Origin: Streptomyces sp. HPF1205
GTDB taxonomy: Bacteria; Actinomycetota; Actinomycetes; Streptomycetales; Streptomycetaceae
Assembly: GCF_020400825.1 (NCBI RefSeq)
Contig: NZ_JAINVH010000006.1
Location: 124,001-188,000, forward strand
DNA length: 64,000 nt
Reading direction: 5' to 3'
Shown here: positions 49,401 to 57,493 of the stretch, piece by piece
Layout of the letters: each line of letters opens with the position of its first letter
How positions within the stretch are numbered: the first letter of the stretch is position 1
Program-made: the position numbers and the translations under genes
Notes under the pieces: model-generated
Told to the model about the DNA's origin: nothing
The model's input: the letters and a program-made list of their open reading frames with translations, nothing else
Database searches by the model: none

Positions 49401-49892
49401 CGCACCCCCGTCGGCACCGAGCACGACTTCGACGTCACGCTGGCGGCGGGCGAGGTCCAGGTGCGCGTGCGCGGCAGCATGGACCGGGTCGAGACGGACG
49501 CCGCGGGTCAGGCGTACGTCGTGGACTTCAAGACCGGCCGCGGCAAGCCGACGTCCGGGGAGGTCGCCCGCCACCCGCAGCTCGCCGTCTACCAGCTCGC
49601 GGTCCGCGAGGGCGCCGTCGACCCGCTGTTCGGCGGGCAGCGCCCGCCGGCCGGCGGCGCCGAACTCGTCCACCTGCGCCTGGGCGCGACCCGGCGCGAG
49701 GGCGGCGACGCCCTGCCCGCCGTCCAGCGCCAGGAGCCGCTCGGCGGGGAATGGGCCGAGGACCTGCTCGCCGAGGCGGCCGGACGCGTACTGGACGAAC
49801 GCTTCACCCCCGCCTCCGGCCAGCACTGCGCGCACTGCGCCTTCCGGTCCTCGTGCACGGCGCTGCCCGAGGGGCGGCACGTGGTGGAATGA
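46401..49892 (+). CDS. adnA: AdnA-like helicase-nuclease subunit
   Basis: An 1163-residue UvrD/RecB-type motor with a nuclease. Walker A GPGTGKTTT is at residues 91-99, Walker B YVDEYQDADP near 292, and motif VI-like YVAVTRARERLLVTA near 780. The C-terminus is a PD-(D/E)XK nuclease (YVVDFKTGRGKP near 1038) followed by cysteines (HCAHCAFRSSC near 1147) fit for an iron-sulfur cluster. In actinobacteria AdnA and AdnB form a heterodimer that resects double-strand breaks in place of RecBCD. The ATG at 46401 gives a long non-conserved head of about 68 residues; a later start is possible. Confidence 0.87.
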   Translation: MSSSFRHARARHADGSPYGVKRPTPEKPADHVIPSPSPTAFPAADATTGTPGGPGYRLVRTPVEPAPPPVLDAAQRAVVEHREGPLLVLAGPGTGKTTTLVEAVLARLAAGTPAERVLVLTYGRRAALALRDRMAARTGGALLVPRATTFHSFAYGLLRAGQPAERYAEPVRLLSGPEQDLMVRELLDGQRTAARDGRAHARWPDDLRAALTTRGFADEVRSVLARTRELGLGPAALRNFAARAGRPDWTAAADFLGEYLDVADLRGVIDYAELIQRAVRPAEEAAARYDAVYVDEYQDADPGQARLLRALAGGGRALTVFGDPDQAIYAFRGADVNGILDFPDRFRRLDGAPAPVRVLGASRRAGAGLLAVSQRLTARMPLPRLPAAAVRAHRAPAPVRGGGTVAVRTCATPGTEVDTVADTLRRAHLEEGFAWSEMAVLVRANAALAPLRRALTAAGVPVELPPGDVPLHAEPAVAPLLLALRLTAESLLERAPEDGPGDGRGDGLEDRLGDDPGDVTGAGAEAGEGPASRAPSSPPSFTVAVDDALTLLGSPLGGMDATDLRRLGRALREEERAAGHAVPRPSDVLIAEALAEPERLATHDPSYARGAQRLGRLLRAARRTLAEGGTAEDALWTLWSGSPWSARLERAAARGGAAGRGADRDLDAVCALFETAARAEERTGGRGALNLIEELYGFDIAADLPGGRAAVRPDAVRLTTAHRAKGLEWRLVVVAGVKEGVWPDLRRRGSLLEADRIGRDGLAPPLTPAALLAEERRLFYVAVTRARERLLVTAVKSAADDGDQPSRFLAELGVAPQDVTHRPRRPLAVSALVAELRATTVDPAASPELREAAARRLARLAALTDDGHALVPAAHPDRWWGLYEPTRSHVPLRDRDRPVTLSGSALDQLANTCALQWFLGREVKAEPPATAAQGFGNVVHVLADEVASGRAPADLDVLMERLDTVWDSLAFDAPWKSRQEKDNARAALERFLRWHVMERGRTPVGTEHDFDVTLAAGEVQVRVRGSMDRVETDAAGQAYVVDFKTGRGKPTSGEVARHPQLAVYQLAVREGAVDPLFGGQRPPAGGAELVHLRLGATRREGGDALPAVQRQEPLGGEWAEDLLAEAAGRVLDERFTPASGQHCAHCAFRSSCTALPEGRHVVE

Positions 49893-49967
49893 CGTGCCGT
49901 GCGACCATCGGAGCCCGCGAAGTGCGGGGATACGCACCGGGGTTGGGCGGCGACAAGGGGGGCGGCC

Positions 49968-50864
49968 GTGGGGGCCGGCAGGAACATAGCGGCGATACGC
50001 GGCATTTCGGGCGTCCGGAGGGTCGTCGGGGAGAGGGCCGTCAGGGGGAGGTCCGCTCTTCGCAAGGCCGCGGTACGCAAGGCCGCGGCGGCGGGGCTCG
50101 CCGCCGTGAGCGCCGGGGCCGCGCTGGCCGGCTGCGGGGGCCACGACTCGGCGGCCGACGCGCCCCTGGTCCGCCCGCTGTCCGGCGCGGTGTCGGACGA
50201 GGGGCCCTTCGCGAACCTCACCGGCCTTCAGGTCCTGGAACGCGCCAACGCCGCGATGGGGGCGGCGACCGCCCTGACCTTCCGCGAGGACGGCACCAGG
50301 GCCGGGCACACCGTGCACGCCCGGTCGGTGATGGCCGACGGCGGCCGGTGCGCGGCCACGATGAGCGACGACACGGGGAAGCAACTGCGCGTCATCGGCA
50401 CCGGCTCGGCGTACTACCTCAAGGGCAGCTCGCAGTTCTGGAAGGCCTCCGACCTTCCGGGCAGCGCGATCAAGACGCTCGACGGCAAGTGGCTGCGGCT
50501 GCCGGCAGCCGCGATCAGGAGCGGCGGAAGCATCGCCTTCATGTGCGACAAGGACCAGTTCGTGAAGAGGATGGGCTCCCAGTCGGACGTCGGCACCATC
50601 ACCAAACGCCGGCCGACCACCCTCAGCGGCGCCCGCGTGATGCCCCTGCTCCACGTCAAGCCCGAGGTGACCACGACCGTGTACGTGGCGATGAGCGGCC
50701 GACCGTACATTCTCGCGATCCAGGGCGTGCGGCAGGGGGCCGCCGGCGGCCGGATCACCGAGACGTTCGGCGGCTTCGACCGGATACCCCGCATCTCCGC
50801 GCCGCCCGCCGACCGGACCGTCGGCCCCGGCGCCCTGGGCGGGTCCAAGGACTTCACGGTCTGA
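49968..50864 (+). CDS. putative LppX/LprG-like lipoprotein between adnA and adnB
   Basis: A 298-residue exported protein. The GTG at 49968 follows AAGGGGGG at good spacing. A long basic head (RRVVGERAVRGRSALRKAAV) leads to a hydrophobic core and the lipobox ALAGC near residue 58. The mature part (VLERANAAMGAATALTFRED, LRVIGTGSAYYLKGSSQFWK, KTLDGKWLRLP) resembles the lipoprotein at 11077, one strand set of an LppX/LprG-type fold. Its function is unknown. Its position inside the adnA-adnB pair is unusual, and I think it is not part of the repair machinery. A terminator follows it, so adnB is separately transcribed. Confidence 0.82.
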   Translation: MGAGRNIAAIRGISGVRRVVGERAVRGRSALRKAAVRKAAAAGLAAVSAGAALAGCGGHDSAADAPLVRPLSGAVSDEGPFANLTGLQVLERANAAMGAATALTFREDGTRAGHTVHARSVMADGGRCAATMSDDTGKQLRVIGTGSAYYLKGSSQFWKASDLPGSAIKTLDGKWLRLPAAAIRSGGSIAFMCDKDQFVKRMGSQSDVGTITKRRPTTLSGARVMPLLHVKPEVTTTVYVAMSGRPYILAIQGVRQGAAGGRITETFGGFDRIPRISAPPADRTVGPGALGGSKDFTV

Positions 50865-50869
50865 GCCCG

Positions 50870-50902
50870 GGGTCCCGGGCCCGCGGTTCGGGCCCGGGAC
50901 CC
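50870..50902 (+). terminator. 14-bp stem terminator before adnB
   Basis: GGGTCCCGGGCCCG and its exact complement flank loop CGGTT. It begins 6 bases after the lipoprotein stop and would stop read-through into adnB. Confidence 0.75.
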
Positions 50903-50969
50903 GCGCCCGCGGCCGGACGCAACCTGGCCCCGCCGACGGGTGTCGGCGGGGCCGGATAGCCTCCATGGG

Positions 50970-53900
50970 GTGCAAACCCGCATCACCCGGCCCGGGCAGC
51001 TCGCCGACCTGCTCGGGATCCCGTTCACCCCCGAGCAACTGGCGTGCGCCACCGCGCCGCTCGCGCCGGGCGTGATCGTGGCGGGCGCGGGTTCCGGCAA
51101 GACGACGGTGATGGCCGCGCGCGTGGTGTGGCTGGTCGGCACCGGGCAGGTCGAGCCGGACCAGGTGCTCGGGCTGACCTTCACCAACAAGGCGGCCGCC
51201 GAACTGGCCGAGCGGGTACGCAAGGCGCTGGCGCAGGCCGGCATCGCGGACCGCTCCGACCCGGCGGGCCCGGCCGGCCCGCCCGACGGCGAGCAGCCGC
51301 CCGGGGACCCGCGCATCTCCACGTACCACGCCTTCGCCGGGCAGCTGCTGGCCGACCACGGGATACGGATCGGCCTGGAGCCCACCGCCCGCCTGCTCGC
51401 CGACGCCACCCGCTACCAGCTCGCCGCCAAGGTCCTGCGGTCCGCGCCCGGCCCGTACCCGGCCCTGACCAAGGGGCTGCCCACCCTCGTCGGCGACCTC
51501 CTCGCGCTGGCCGGGGAACTGGCCGAGCACCTGGTGCCGGCCGAGCGGCTGCGCGCGTACGACACCCGCCTGGACGCCGAACTGGCCGGCCTCGACCCGG
51601 CGCGGCGCGGCTACGCCTGGGTCAAGGACGTGCGGGCGGCCGTCGCCGCCCGCCGCGAACTCGCCGACCTCGCCGCGCGCTACCGCGACGAGAAGCGCCG
51701 CCGCGACCTGCTCGACTTCGGCGACCAGATCGCCCTGTCGGCCGCCCTCGCCCAGGAGCGCCCGGAGGTCGGCGCGATCCTGCGCGACCAGTACCGGGTG
51801 GTGCTGCTGGACGAGTACCAGGACACCTCGGTCGCCCAGCGGCTGCTGCTCGCCGGGCTGTTCGGCGGCGGCACCGGGCACCCCGTGACCGCCGTCGGCG
51901 ACCCCTGCCAGGCCATCTACGGCTGGCGCGGCGCGTCCGTGGCCAACCTCGACGACTTCCCGCGCCACTTCGCGCACGCCGACGGCCGCCCGGCCGCCCG
52001 CTACTCCCTCAGCGAGAACCGCCGCTCCGGCGGACGCCTGCTGGAGCTCGCCAACACCCTGGCCGCGGAGCTGCGCGAGCGCCACGAAGGCGTCGAGGCG
52101 CTGCGCCCCGCCCCCGGCGCCGAGCACGACGGACTGGTGCGGGCCGCCCTGCTGCCCACCCAGCGGGCGGAGACCGACTGGCTCGCCGACTCCCTCGCCC
52201 ACCTGGTCCGCACCGGCACCGAGCCCGGCCGGATCGCCGTGCTGTGCCGCACGGCCGGCAGGTTCGCCGACATCCATGCCGCGCTGGTCGCCCGGGACGT
52301 GCCGGTCGAGGTCGTCGGCCTGTCCGGGCTGCTGCACCTGCCCGAGGTGGCCGACCTGGTCGCGACCTGCGAAGTGCTGCACGACCCCACCGCCAACGCC
52401 GCCCTGGTCCGGCTGCTCACCGGCCCGCGCTGGCGGATCGGCCCCCGCGACCTGGCCCTGCTCGGCCGCCGCGCCCGCGGCCTGGTCCGCCGCCACCGGC
52501 GCGGCGACGCCGACGGCGACGACGGGGACGGCGGTCCGGATCCGCTGGCCGCCGCCGTCGAAGGCGTCGACCCGGCCGAGGTGATCTCCCTGGCCGACGC
52601 GCTGGAGACCTTCCTGGACGCCGAACCCGGCGACGACCTGCCGTTCTCGCCCGAGGCGCGGGTCCGCTTCGCCCGCTTCGCGGCCGAGATCCGCGACCTG
52701 CGGCGCTCCCTCGCCGACCCGCTGATGGACGTCCTGCACCGGGTGCTCGCCGTCACCGGCCTCGACGTCGAACTGGCCGCGTCCCCGCACGCCCTGGCCG
52801 CCCGCCGCCGCGAGACCCTGCGCACCTTCCTCGACACGGCCGCCGGGTTCGCCGCCCTCGACGGCGAGGCGACGCTGCTGGCGTTCCTCGGCTTCCTGCG
52901 CACCGCCGCCCAGTACGAGAAGGGCCTGGACAGCTCGCTGCCCGGCGGCGAGAACACCGTCAAGGTGCTCACCGCCCACAAGTCCAAGGGGCTGGAGTGG
53001 GACGTGGTGGCCGTACCGGGGCTGGTCGACAAGGGCTTCCCCAGCACCCGCGGGCGCGAGCTGTGGCCGGTCAACGCCAAGGTGCTGCCGCACGGGCTGC
53101 GCGGTGACACCGGCACCCTGCCCGACGTGCCCGAATGGACCAGGGCCGGCCTGGACGGCTTCCGCGACGCCATGCGCGAGCACCAGCGGGTGGAGGAACT
53201 CCGGCTCGGCTACGTCACCTTCACCCGCCCGCGCTCCCTCCTCCTGGGCTCCGGCTACTGGTGGGGGCCCACCCAGAAATCCCCGTTCGGGCCGTCGGCG
53301 TTCCTCGACGCGCTGCGCGAACACTGCGAGGCCGGGCACGGCGAGATCGAGGTCTGGGCCGAACCGCCCGCCGAGGACGCCGTCAACCCCTCCCTGGAGT
53401 CCACCGCCGACCACCCCTGGCCGCTGCCCCTCGACCCGGCGGCCCTGCGGCGGCGGCGCGAGGCGGCGGCGAGGGTCCGGGCCTACGTGGACCAGGAGGC
53501 GGGCGGCGCCCCCGGCGCCGTCGTACCCGGCGCCGTACCCGCGCCCCGCTCCGTACCTGACGAGGGGCCCGACGGCGGCCCTGACGGCGCCCCTGACGGC
53601 GGACCCGGGTTCGCGCCGGAGGAGGCGCGGCTGGTCGCGTCCTGGGACCGGGACCTGGAGGCGCTGGCGGGGGAGTTGCGGCGGGCACGGGCCGCGGGGC
53701 GGGACGTGCCGCTGCCCGCGGTGCTCAGCACGAGCCAGTTCGTACGGCTGGTGGCCGATCCCGAGGCGCTGGCCAGGGAGCTGGCGCGCCCGCTGCCGGG
53801 CCCGCCCGCGCGCGCGGCCCGGCGCGGCACCCGCTTCCACGCCTGGGTGGAGTCCCGGCTCGACGCCCGCCCGCTGTTCGCCCCCGAGGAACTGCCCGGC

Positions 53901-54302
53901 ATCGAACCCGACGACACGATCGCGGACGAGGCCGACCTGACCGCGCTCAAGGACGCCTTCCTGCGCACGCCGTACGCCGACCGGGCCCCGTACCGCGTCG
54001 AGGCCCCCTTCCACCTCGCCCTGGCCGGACGGATCGTGCGCGGCCGGATCGACGCGGTGTACCGGGACGGCGACACGTACGAGATCGTCGACTGGAAGAC
54101 CGGCCACGACCCCGCCGGCGCCGACCCGCTGCAACTGGCCGTCTACCGCGTGGCCTGGGCGGAGCAGGCGGGCGTGCCGCCGGACCGGGTCACCGCCGCG
54201 TTCGTGCACGTGCGCACCGGCACCGTCGTACACCCGCGGCCGCTGCCGGACCGGGCGGAGCTGGAGCGGCTGATGAGGGGGGAGCCGCGGCGGGACGGGT
54301 GA
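50970..54302 (+). CDS. adnB: AdnB-like helicase-nuclease subunit
   Basis: An 1110-residue UvrD-type motor. Walker A is GAGSGKTT at residues 39-46, with LGLTFTNKAAAELAERVR (motif Ia), Walker B LLDEYQDTS near 280, GDPCQAIYGWRGA and motif V VLTAHKSKGLEWDVV near 668. The C-terminal PD-(D/E)XK nuclease has YEIVDWKTGHDP near 1036 and QLAVYRVAWA. Its N-terminus matches the mycobacterial AdnB start better than AdnA. GTG at 50970 lies about 9 bases after a TAGCCT -10-like box, so the mRNA may be leaderless. AdnB is the main motor in mycobacteria. Confidence 0.88.
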   Translation: MQTRITRPGQLADLLGIPFTPEQLACATAPLAPGVIVAGAGSGKTTVMAARVVWLVGTGQVEPDQVLGLTFTNKAAAELAERVRKALAQAGIADRSDPAGPAGPPDGEQPPGDPRISTYHAFAGQLLADHGIRIGLEPTARLLADATRYQLAAKVLRSAPGPYPALTKGLPTLVGDLLALAGELAEHLVPAERLRAYDTRLDAELAGLDPARRGYAWVKDVRAAVAARRELADLAARYRDEKRRRDLLDFGDQIALSAALAQERPEVGAILRDQYRVVLLDEYQDTSVAQRLLLAGLFGGGTGHPVTAVGDPCQAIYGWRGASVANLDDFPRHFAHADGRPAARYSLSENRRSGGRLLELANTLAAELRERHEGVEALRPAPGAEHDGLVRAALLPTQRAETDWLADSLAHLVRTGTEPGRIAVLCRTAGRFADIHAALVARDVPVEVVGLSGLLHLPEVADLVATCEVLHDPTANAALVRLLTGPRWRIGPRDLALLGRRARGLVRRHRRGDADGDDGDGGPDPLAAAVEGVDPAEVISLADALETFLDAEPGDDLPFSPEARVRFARFAAEIRDLRRSLADPLMDVLHRVLAVTGLDVELAASPHALAARRRETLRTFLDTAAGFAALDGEATLLAFLGFLRTAAQYEKGLDSSLPGGENTVKVLTAHKSKGLEWDVVAVPGLVDKGFPSTRGRELWPVNAKVLPHGLRGDTGTLPDVPEWTRAGLDGFRDAMREHQRVEELRLGYVTFTRPRSLLLGSGYWWGPTQKSPFGPSAFLDALREHCEAGHGEIEVWAEPPAEDAVNPSLESTADHPWPLPLDPAALRRRREAAARVRAYVDQEAGGAPGAVVPGAVPAPRSVPDEGPDGGPDGAPDGGPGFAPEEARLVASWDRDLEALAGELRRARAAGRDVPLPAVLSTSQFVRLVADPEALARELARPLPGPPARAARRGTRFHAWVESRLDARPLFAPEELPGIEPDDTIADEADLTALKDAFLRTPYADRAPYRVEAPFHLALAGRIVRGRIDAVYRDGDTYEIVDWKTGHDPAGADPLQLAVYRVAWAEQAGVPPDRVTAAFVHVRTGTVVHPRPLPDRAELERLMRGEPRRDG

Positions 54303-54397
54303 CCGCCGGGCCGCGCCGGACGCGTGCCCGCCGGCGCTCGCGGAGTGTCGCCGCTCACGCCTGCCGGGTGGCGGCACCCCGCGGGAAACCGCCGGGT

Positions 54398-54411
54398 TAG
54401 GCTGCTCGGCA
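54398..54411 (+). promoter_or_regulatory. leaderless promoter of the M20 gene
   Basis: TAGGCT (54398-54403) stands 7 bases before the ATG at 54411, and no ribosome site is present. This is the same geometry as other leaderless genes here. Confidence 0.5.
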
Positions 54412-55835
54412 TGGGCACCACCCCGGACGACGACGTCCTCGCGTACATCGCGCAGCACCGTTCCGCGTTCCTTGCCGCGCTCGGCGACTGGCTGCGGATC
54501 CCCTCCGTCTCCGCGGACCCGGACCGCGCCCCCGACCTGCTGCGCAGCGCGCAATGGCTGGTGGCCGAGCTGCGGAGGACCGGGTTCCCGGTCGCCGAGG
54601 TGTGGCCGACGGCCGGCGCCCCGGCCGTCTACGCGGAGTGGCCCAGCGGCGAGCCCGACGCCCCCACGGTGCTGGTCTACGGGCACCACGACGTGCAGCC
54701 CGCGGCGAAGGGCGACGGGTGGGCGACCGAACCGTTCGAGCCCGTCGAGAAGGACGGCCGGCTCTACGGCCGCGGCGCCGCCGACGACAAGGGCCAGGTG
54801 CTGCTGCACACCTTGGGGCTGCGCGCCCACCTGGCCGCGACCGGCAGGACCGCTCCCGCCGTGAACCTGAAGCTGCTGGTCGAGGGCGAGGAGGAGTCCG
54901 GTTCGCCCCACTTCGCCGACCTCGTGCGCGCGCACGCGGACCGGCTGGCCTGCGACACCGTGATCGTCTCGGACACCGGCATGTGGGACGAGGACACCCC
55001 GACCGTCTGCACCGGCATGCGCGGCCTGGTCGACGGCCAGATCGACCTGTACGGGCCGGCGCAGGACATCCACTCCGGCTCGTTCGGCGGCGCGGTACCC
55101 AACCCGGCGGTCGAGGCCGCCCGGCTGGCCGCCGCCCTGCACGACGACGACCGCCGGGTCGCCGTCCCCGGTTTCTACGACGGCGTCGTGGAACTCACCG
55201 AACGCGAGCGGGTCCTGTTCGCCGAGCTGCCCTTCGACGAGCCGGCCTGGCTGCGCACCGCCAGGTCCACCGCGGCCCTCGGCGAGCGCGGCCACTCCAC
55301 CCTGGAGCGGGTCTGGGCCCGGCCGACCGCCGAGATCAACGGCATCCACAGCGGCTACGAGGGCCCCGGCGGCAAGACCATCGTGCCGTCCACCGCCACG
55401 CTGAAGTTCTCCTTCCGCCTGGTCGCCGGCCAGGAACCCGCCAGGATCCGGCACCTGGTCACCGACTGGGTCGCCGACCGCCTGCCGGCCGGCATCCGCC
55501 ACGAGATCCGCTTCTGGGGCGGCGGCACCCGGCCCTGCCTGACCCCGCTGGACCACCCGGCGCTGCGGTCGCTGGTACGCGCCATGGGCCGCGCGTTCGG
55601 CCAGGAGATCCGCTACACCCGCGAGGGCGGCTCGGGACCGGCCGCGGACCTGCAGGACGTACTCGGCGTTCCCGTCCTGTTCCTGGGAATTTCCGTGCCG
55701 TCCGACGGTTGGCACTCGGTGAACGAGAAAGTGGAGCTCGGGCTGCTCTTCAAAGGCGTGCGGACCGCGGCCCACCTGTGGGAGGAGATGGCCGCGGACT
55801 GGCGGGCCGAGCCGTGGCCGGCGAAGACGGGGTGA
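54411..55835 (+). CDS. M20-family dipeptidase
   Basis: A 474-residue zinc peptidase. Metal ligands are visible: YGHHDVQPA near residue 85, RGAADDKG near 120, VEGEEESGSP near 155, and a late histidine in GWHSVNEKVELG near 445. The lid domain spans about 205-330. IHSGSFGGAVPNP is typical of carnosinase-like M20 members. It cleaves short peptides in the cytoplasm. The ATG is 7 bases after TAGGCT. It stands where mycobacteria have a potassium-channel gene, between adnB and nudC. A small ORF overlaps its stop. Confidence 0.9.
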   Translation: MGTTPDDDVLAYIAQHRSAFLAALGDWLRIPSVSADPDRAPDLLRSAQWLVAELRRTGFPVAEVWPTAGAPAVYAEWPSGEPDAPTVLVYGHHDVQPAAKGDGWATEPFEPVEKDGRLYGRGAADDKGQVLLHTLGLRAHLAATGRTAPAVNLKLLVEGEEESGSPHFADLVRAHADRLACDTVIVSDTGMWDEDTPTVCTGMRGLVDGQIDLYGPAQDIHSGSFGGAVPNPAVEAARLAAALHDDDRRVAVPGFYDGVVELTERERVLFAELPFDEPAWLRTARSTAALGERGHSTLERVWARPTAEINGIHSGYEGPGGKTIVPSTATLKFSFRLVAGQEPARIRHLVTDWVADRLPAGIRHEIRFWGGGTRPCLTPLDHPALRSLVRAMGRAFGQEIRYTREGGSGPAADLQDVLGVPVLFLGISVPSDGWHSVNEKVELGLLFKGVRTAAHLWEEMAADWRAEPWPAKTG

Positions 55836-55990
55836 ACCGCACGCCGACGATCCGTACGGCGAGCTTCCGCAAGGCGGGCTTCCGTACAACGACCATCCGT
55901 ACGGCGACCATCCGTACGGCGACCATCCGCACGACGACCATCCGCACGACGACGATCCCTACGACGACGGGGAGCAGGAAACAGTCTTGA
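55832..55990 (+). CDS. possible 52-residue repeat ORF overlapping the M20 stop
   Basis: GTG overlaps the M20 stop (GTGA) and opens a 52-residue basic frame of TIRTA/TIRTT repeats, ending at TGA that overlaps the nudC TTG (TTGA). The same DNA in the nudC frame reads DHPYG repeats, but no start codon exists there. It lacks a clear ribosome site. It may be only the by-product of a 15-bp tandem repeat, though the double overlap is suggestive. Confidence 0.3.
   Translation: MNRTPTIRTASFRKAGFRTTTIRTATIRTATIRTTTIRTTTIPTTTGSRKQS
55846..55965. repeat. 15-bp tandem repeat, 8 units
   Basis: The core unit is GACCATCCGTACGGC. Units 4 and 5 are identical, units 6 and 7 are GACCATCCGCACGAC, and the first three and last are diverged. 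The array spans exactly eight units between the M20 stop and the nudC start. Confidence 0.85.
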
Positions 55991-56937
55991 CCGAACCCGA
56001 CACGACAGCGAAGCCGCTGGCCCTCACCGTCGAAGGGGTGGACCGGGCCGCGCACCACCGCATGGACGAGGCATGGCTGGCCGCCGCCTGGAGCCACCCG
56101 ACCACCCGGGTGTTCGTGGTCTCCGGCGGGCAGGTGCTGGTCGAGGACACGCCGGACGGCGGGACCGAACTGGTCATGACGCCGTCGTTCGAGGCGCCCG
56201 AGACCGAGACCCACCGCTACTTCCTGGGCATCGACCCGGACGGTGTGCGCTACTTCGCACTGCAGAAGGACTCGCTGCCCGGGCGGATGGACGACGCGGC
56301 GAGGCCGGCCGGGCTGCGCGAGGTCGGAGGGCTGCTGTCCCCGCTGGAGGCGGGGCTGATGGTGCACGCCGTGGCGCTGGAGAACTGGCAGCGCATGCAC
56401 CGTTTCTGCTCGCGCTGCGGCGAGCGGACGGTCATCGCGGCCGCCGGCCACATCCGCCGCTGCCCGGCCTGCGGCGCCGAGCACTACCCGCGCACCGACC
56501 CCGCGGTGATCATGCTGGTCACCGACGACAAGGACCGGGCGCTGCTCGGCCGCCAGGTGCACTGGCCGGAGGGCCGCTTCTCCACACTGGCGGGCTTCGT
56601 CGAGCCGGGCGAGTCGATCGAGCAGTCGGTACGGCGCGAGGTCCAGGAGGAGGTGGGGGTGACGATCGGCGAGGTCCAGTACATCGCCAGCCAGCCCTGG
56701 CCGTTCCCGTCCAGCCTGATGCTGGGCTTCCACGCCCGCGCGACGTCCTCGCGGATCACGGTGGACGGCGAGGAGATCCACGAGGCCCGCTGGTTCTCCC
56801 GCGACGACCTGCGCGCCGCCTTCGCCTCCGGCGAGGTCCTCCCGCCCTACGGCATCTCCATCGCGGCCCGCCTCGTCGAACTGTGGTACGGCGAGCCGCT
56901 GCCCAGACAGGGCGCGACCCCGCGGCCGGCGCGGTAA
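55987..56937 (+). CDS. nudC: NAD pyrophosphatase / RNA deNADding enzyme NudC
   Basis: A 316-residue Nudix hydrolase. The N-terminal domain is followed by the zinc ribbon CSRCGERTV...CPACGAEHYP near residues 141-160, then the Nudix box GFVEPGESIEQSVRREVQEE near 200, and the SQPWPFPSSLMLGF signature for NAD-binding NudC members. It cleaves NAD(H) and removes NAD caps from RNA. The start is a TTG at 55987, with AGGA about 8 bases before; an upstream in-frame start does not exist before the repeat. It is adjacent to mycoredoxin and uvrD2, as in mycobacteria. Confidence 0.9.
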   Translation: MTEPDTTAKPLALTVEGVDRAAHHRMDEAWLAAAWSHPTTRVFVVSGGQVLVEDTPDGGTELVMTPSFEAPETETHRYFLGIDPDGVRYFALQKDSLPGRMDDAARPAGLREVGGLLSPLEAGLMVHAVALENWQRMHRFCSRCGERTVIAAAGHIRRCPACGAEHYPRTDPAVIMLVTDDKDRALLGRQVHWPEGRFSTLAGFVEPGESIEQSVRREVQEEVGVTIGEVQYIASQPWPFPSSLMLGFHARATSSRITVDGEEIHEARWFSRDDLRAAFASGEVLPPYGISIAARLVELWYGEPLPRQGATPRPAR

Positions 56938-56977
56938 CCCCGGCCGCGGGGGGCAGGGCCAGCCGGGCGCCGGGCGG

Positions 56978-57220
56978 TCAGGCGGCGAGCTTCTGCTTGA
57001 CCTGCTGCACCGACGGGTTGGTCAGCGTCGAGCCGTCGGCGAAGAGTACGGTCGGAACCGTCTGGTTGCCGCCGTTGGCCTGCTCGACGAACTTCGCGGA
57101 CGCCGGGTCGCGCTCGATGTCGATCTCGGTGTACGCGATGCCCTCCCGGTCCAGCTGGGACTTCAGGCGGCGGCAGTAGCCGCACCAAGTGGTGCTGTAC
57201 ATCGTCACGGAACCCGACAT
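56978..57220 (-). CDS. mrx1: mycoredoxin / glutaredoxin-like protein
   Basis: An 80-residue thioredoxin-fold protein. The active site is TTWCGYCRRLK (CGYC near residues 13-16), with the cis-proline in QTVPTVLFADG and the C-terminal helix SVQQVKQKLAA. Mycoredoxin-1 reduces protein-mycothiol mixed disulfides. The ATG follows GAGGAGCG. It faces nudC (convergent) and is divergent from uvrD2, matching the mycobacterial order Rv3199c-Rv3198A-uvrD2. Confidence 0.92.
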   Translation of the reverse strand: MSGSVTMYSTTWCGYCRRLKSQLDREGIAYTEIDIERDPASAKFVEQANGGNQTVPTVLFADGSTLTNPSVQQVKQKLAA

Positions 57221-57320
57221 CGGTGTTCGCTCCTCACGGCTCGGTCCCCGCCGACATTAGGGGGGAAGACGGCATCTGGTGAACGCGGGACGCCCGGTCC
57301 GCATTCCGGTCTCCGGCCGG

Positions 57321-57383
57321 TGTGGCGGCGCACACGCGCGATGTGGCGGCGCACACGCGCGGTGTGGCGGCGCGCACGCGTGG
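57321..57383. repeat. 21-bp tandem repeat, 3 units, upstream of uvrD2
   Basis: TGTGGCGGCGCACACGCGCG plus A/G repeats three times with few changes, and a partial fourth follows. It is in the divergent mrx1-uvrD2 spacer and could be a regulatory site array or simple slippage. Confidence 0.85.
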
Positions 57384-57493
57384 TGCCGCGGCGCGCGCGG
57401 CCCGCGGCGCGGTGACCCGTGGTGGGGCCGCCGGCCGGGCGGCCTGTGGACAACTTTCCCGGGGTGTCGGCCGGACCTGGCAGAGTGGGCGGG

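Noticed and set aside
46872..55889. A 3005-codon minus-strand open frame antisense to adnA, the lipoprotein, adnB and the M20 gene
   Set aside because: High GC in third positions leaves long open antisense frames. Its translation has no motif, while the plus-strand genes carry complete helicase and peptidase motifs.
55846..55965. A CRISPR array in the 15-bp repeats (and likewise the 12-, 21- and 24-bp repeats)
   Set aside because: Units are directly adjacent with no unique spacers, and no cas genes are in the window.
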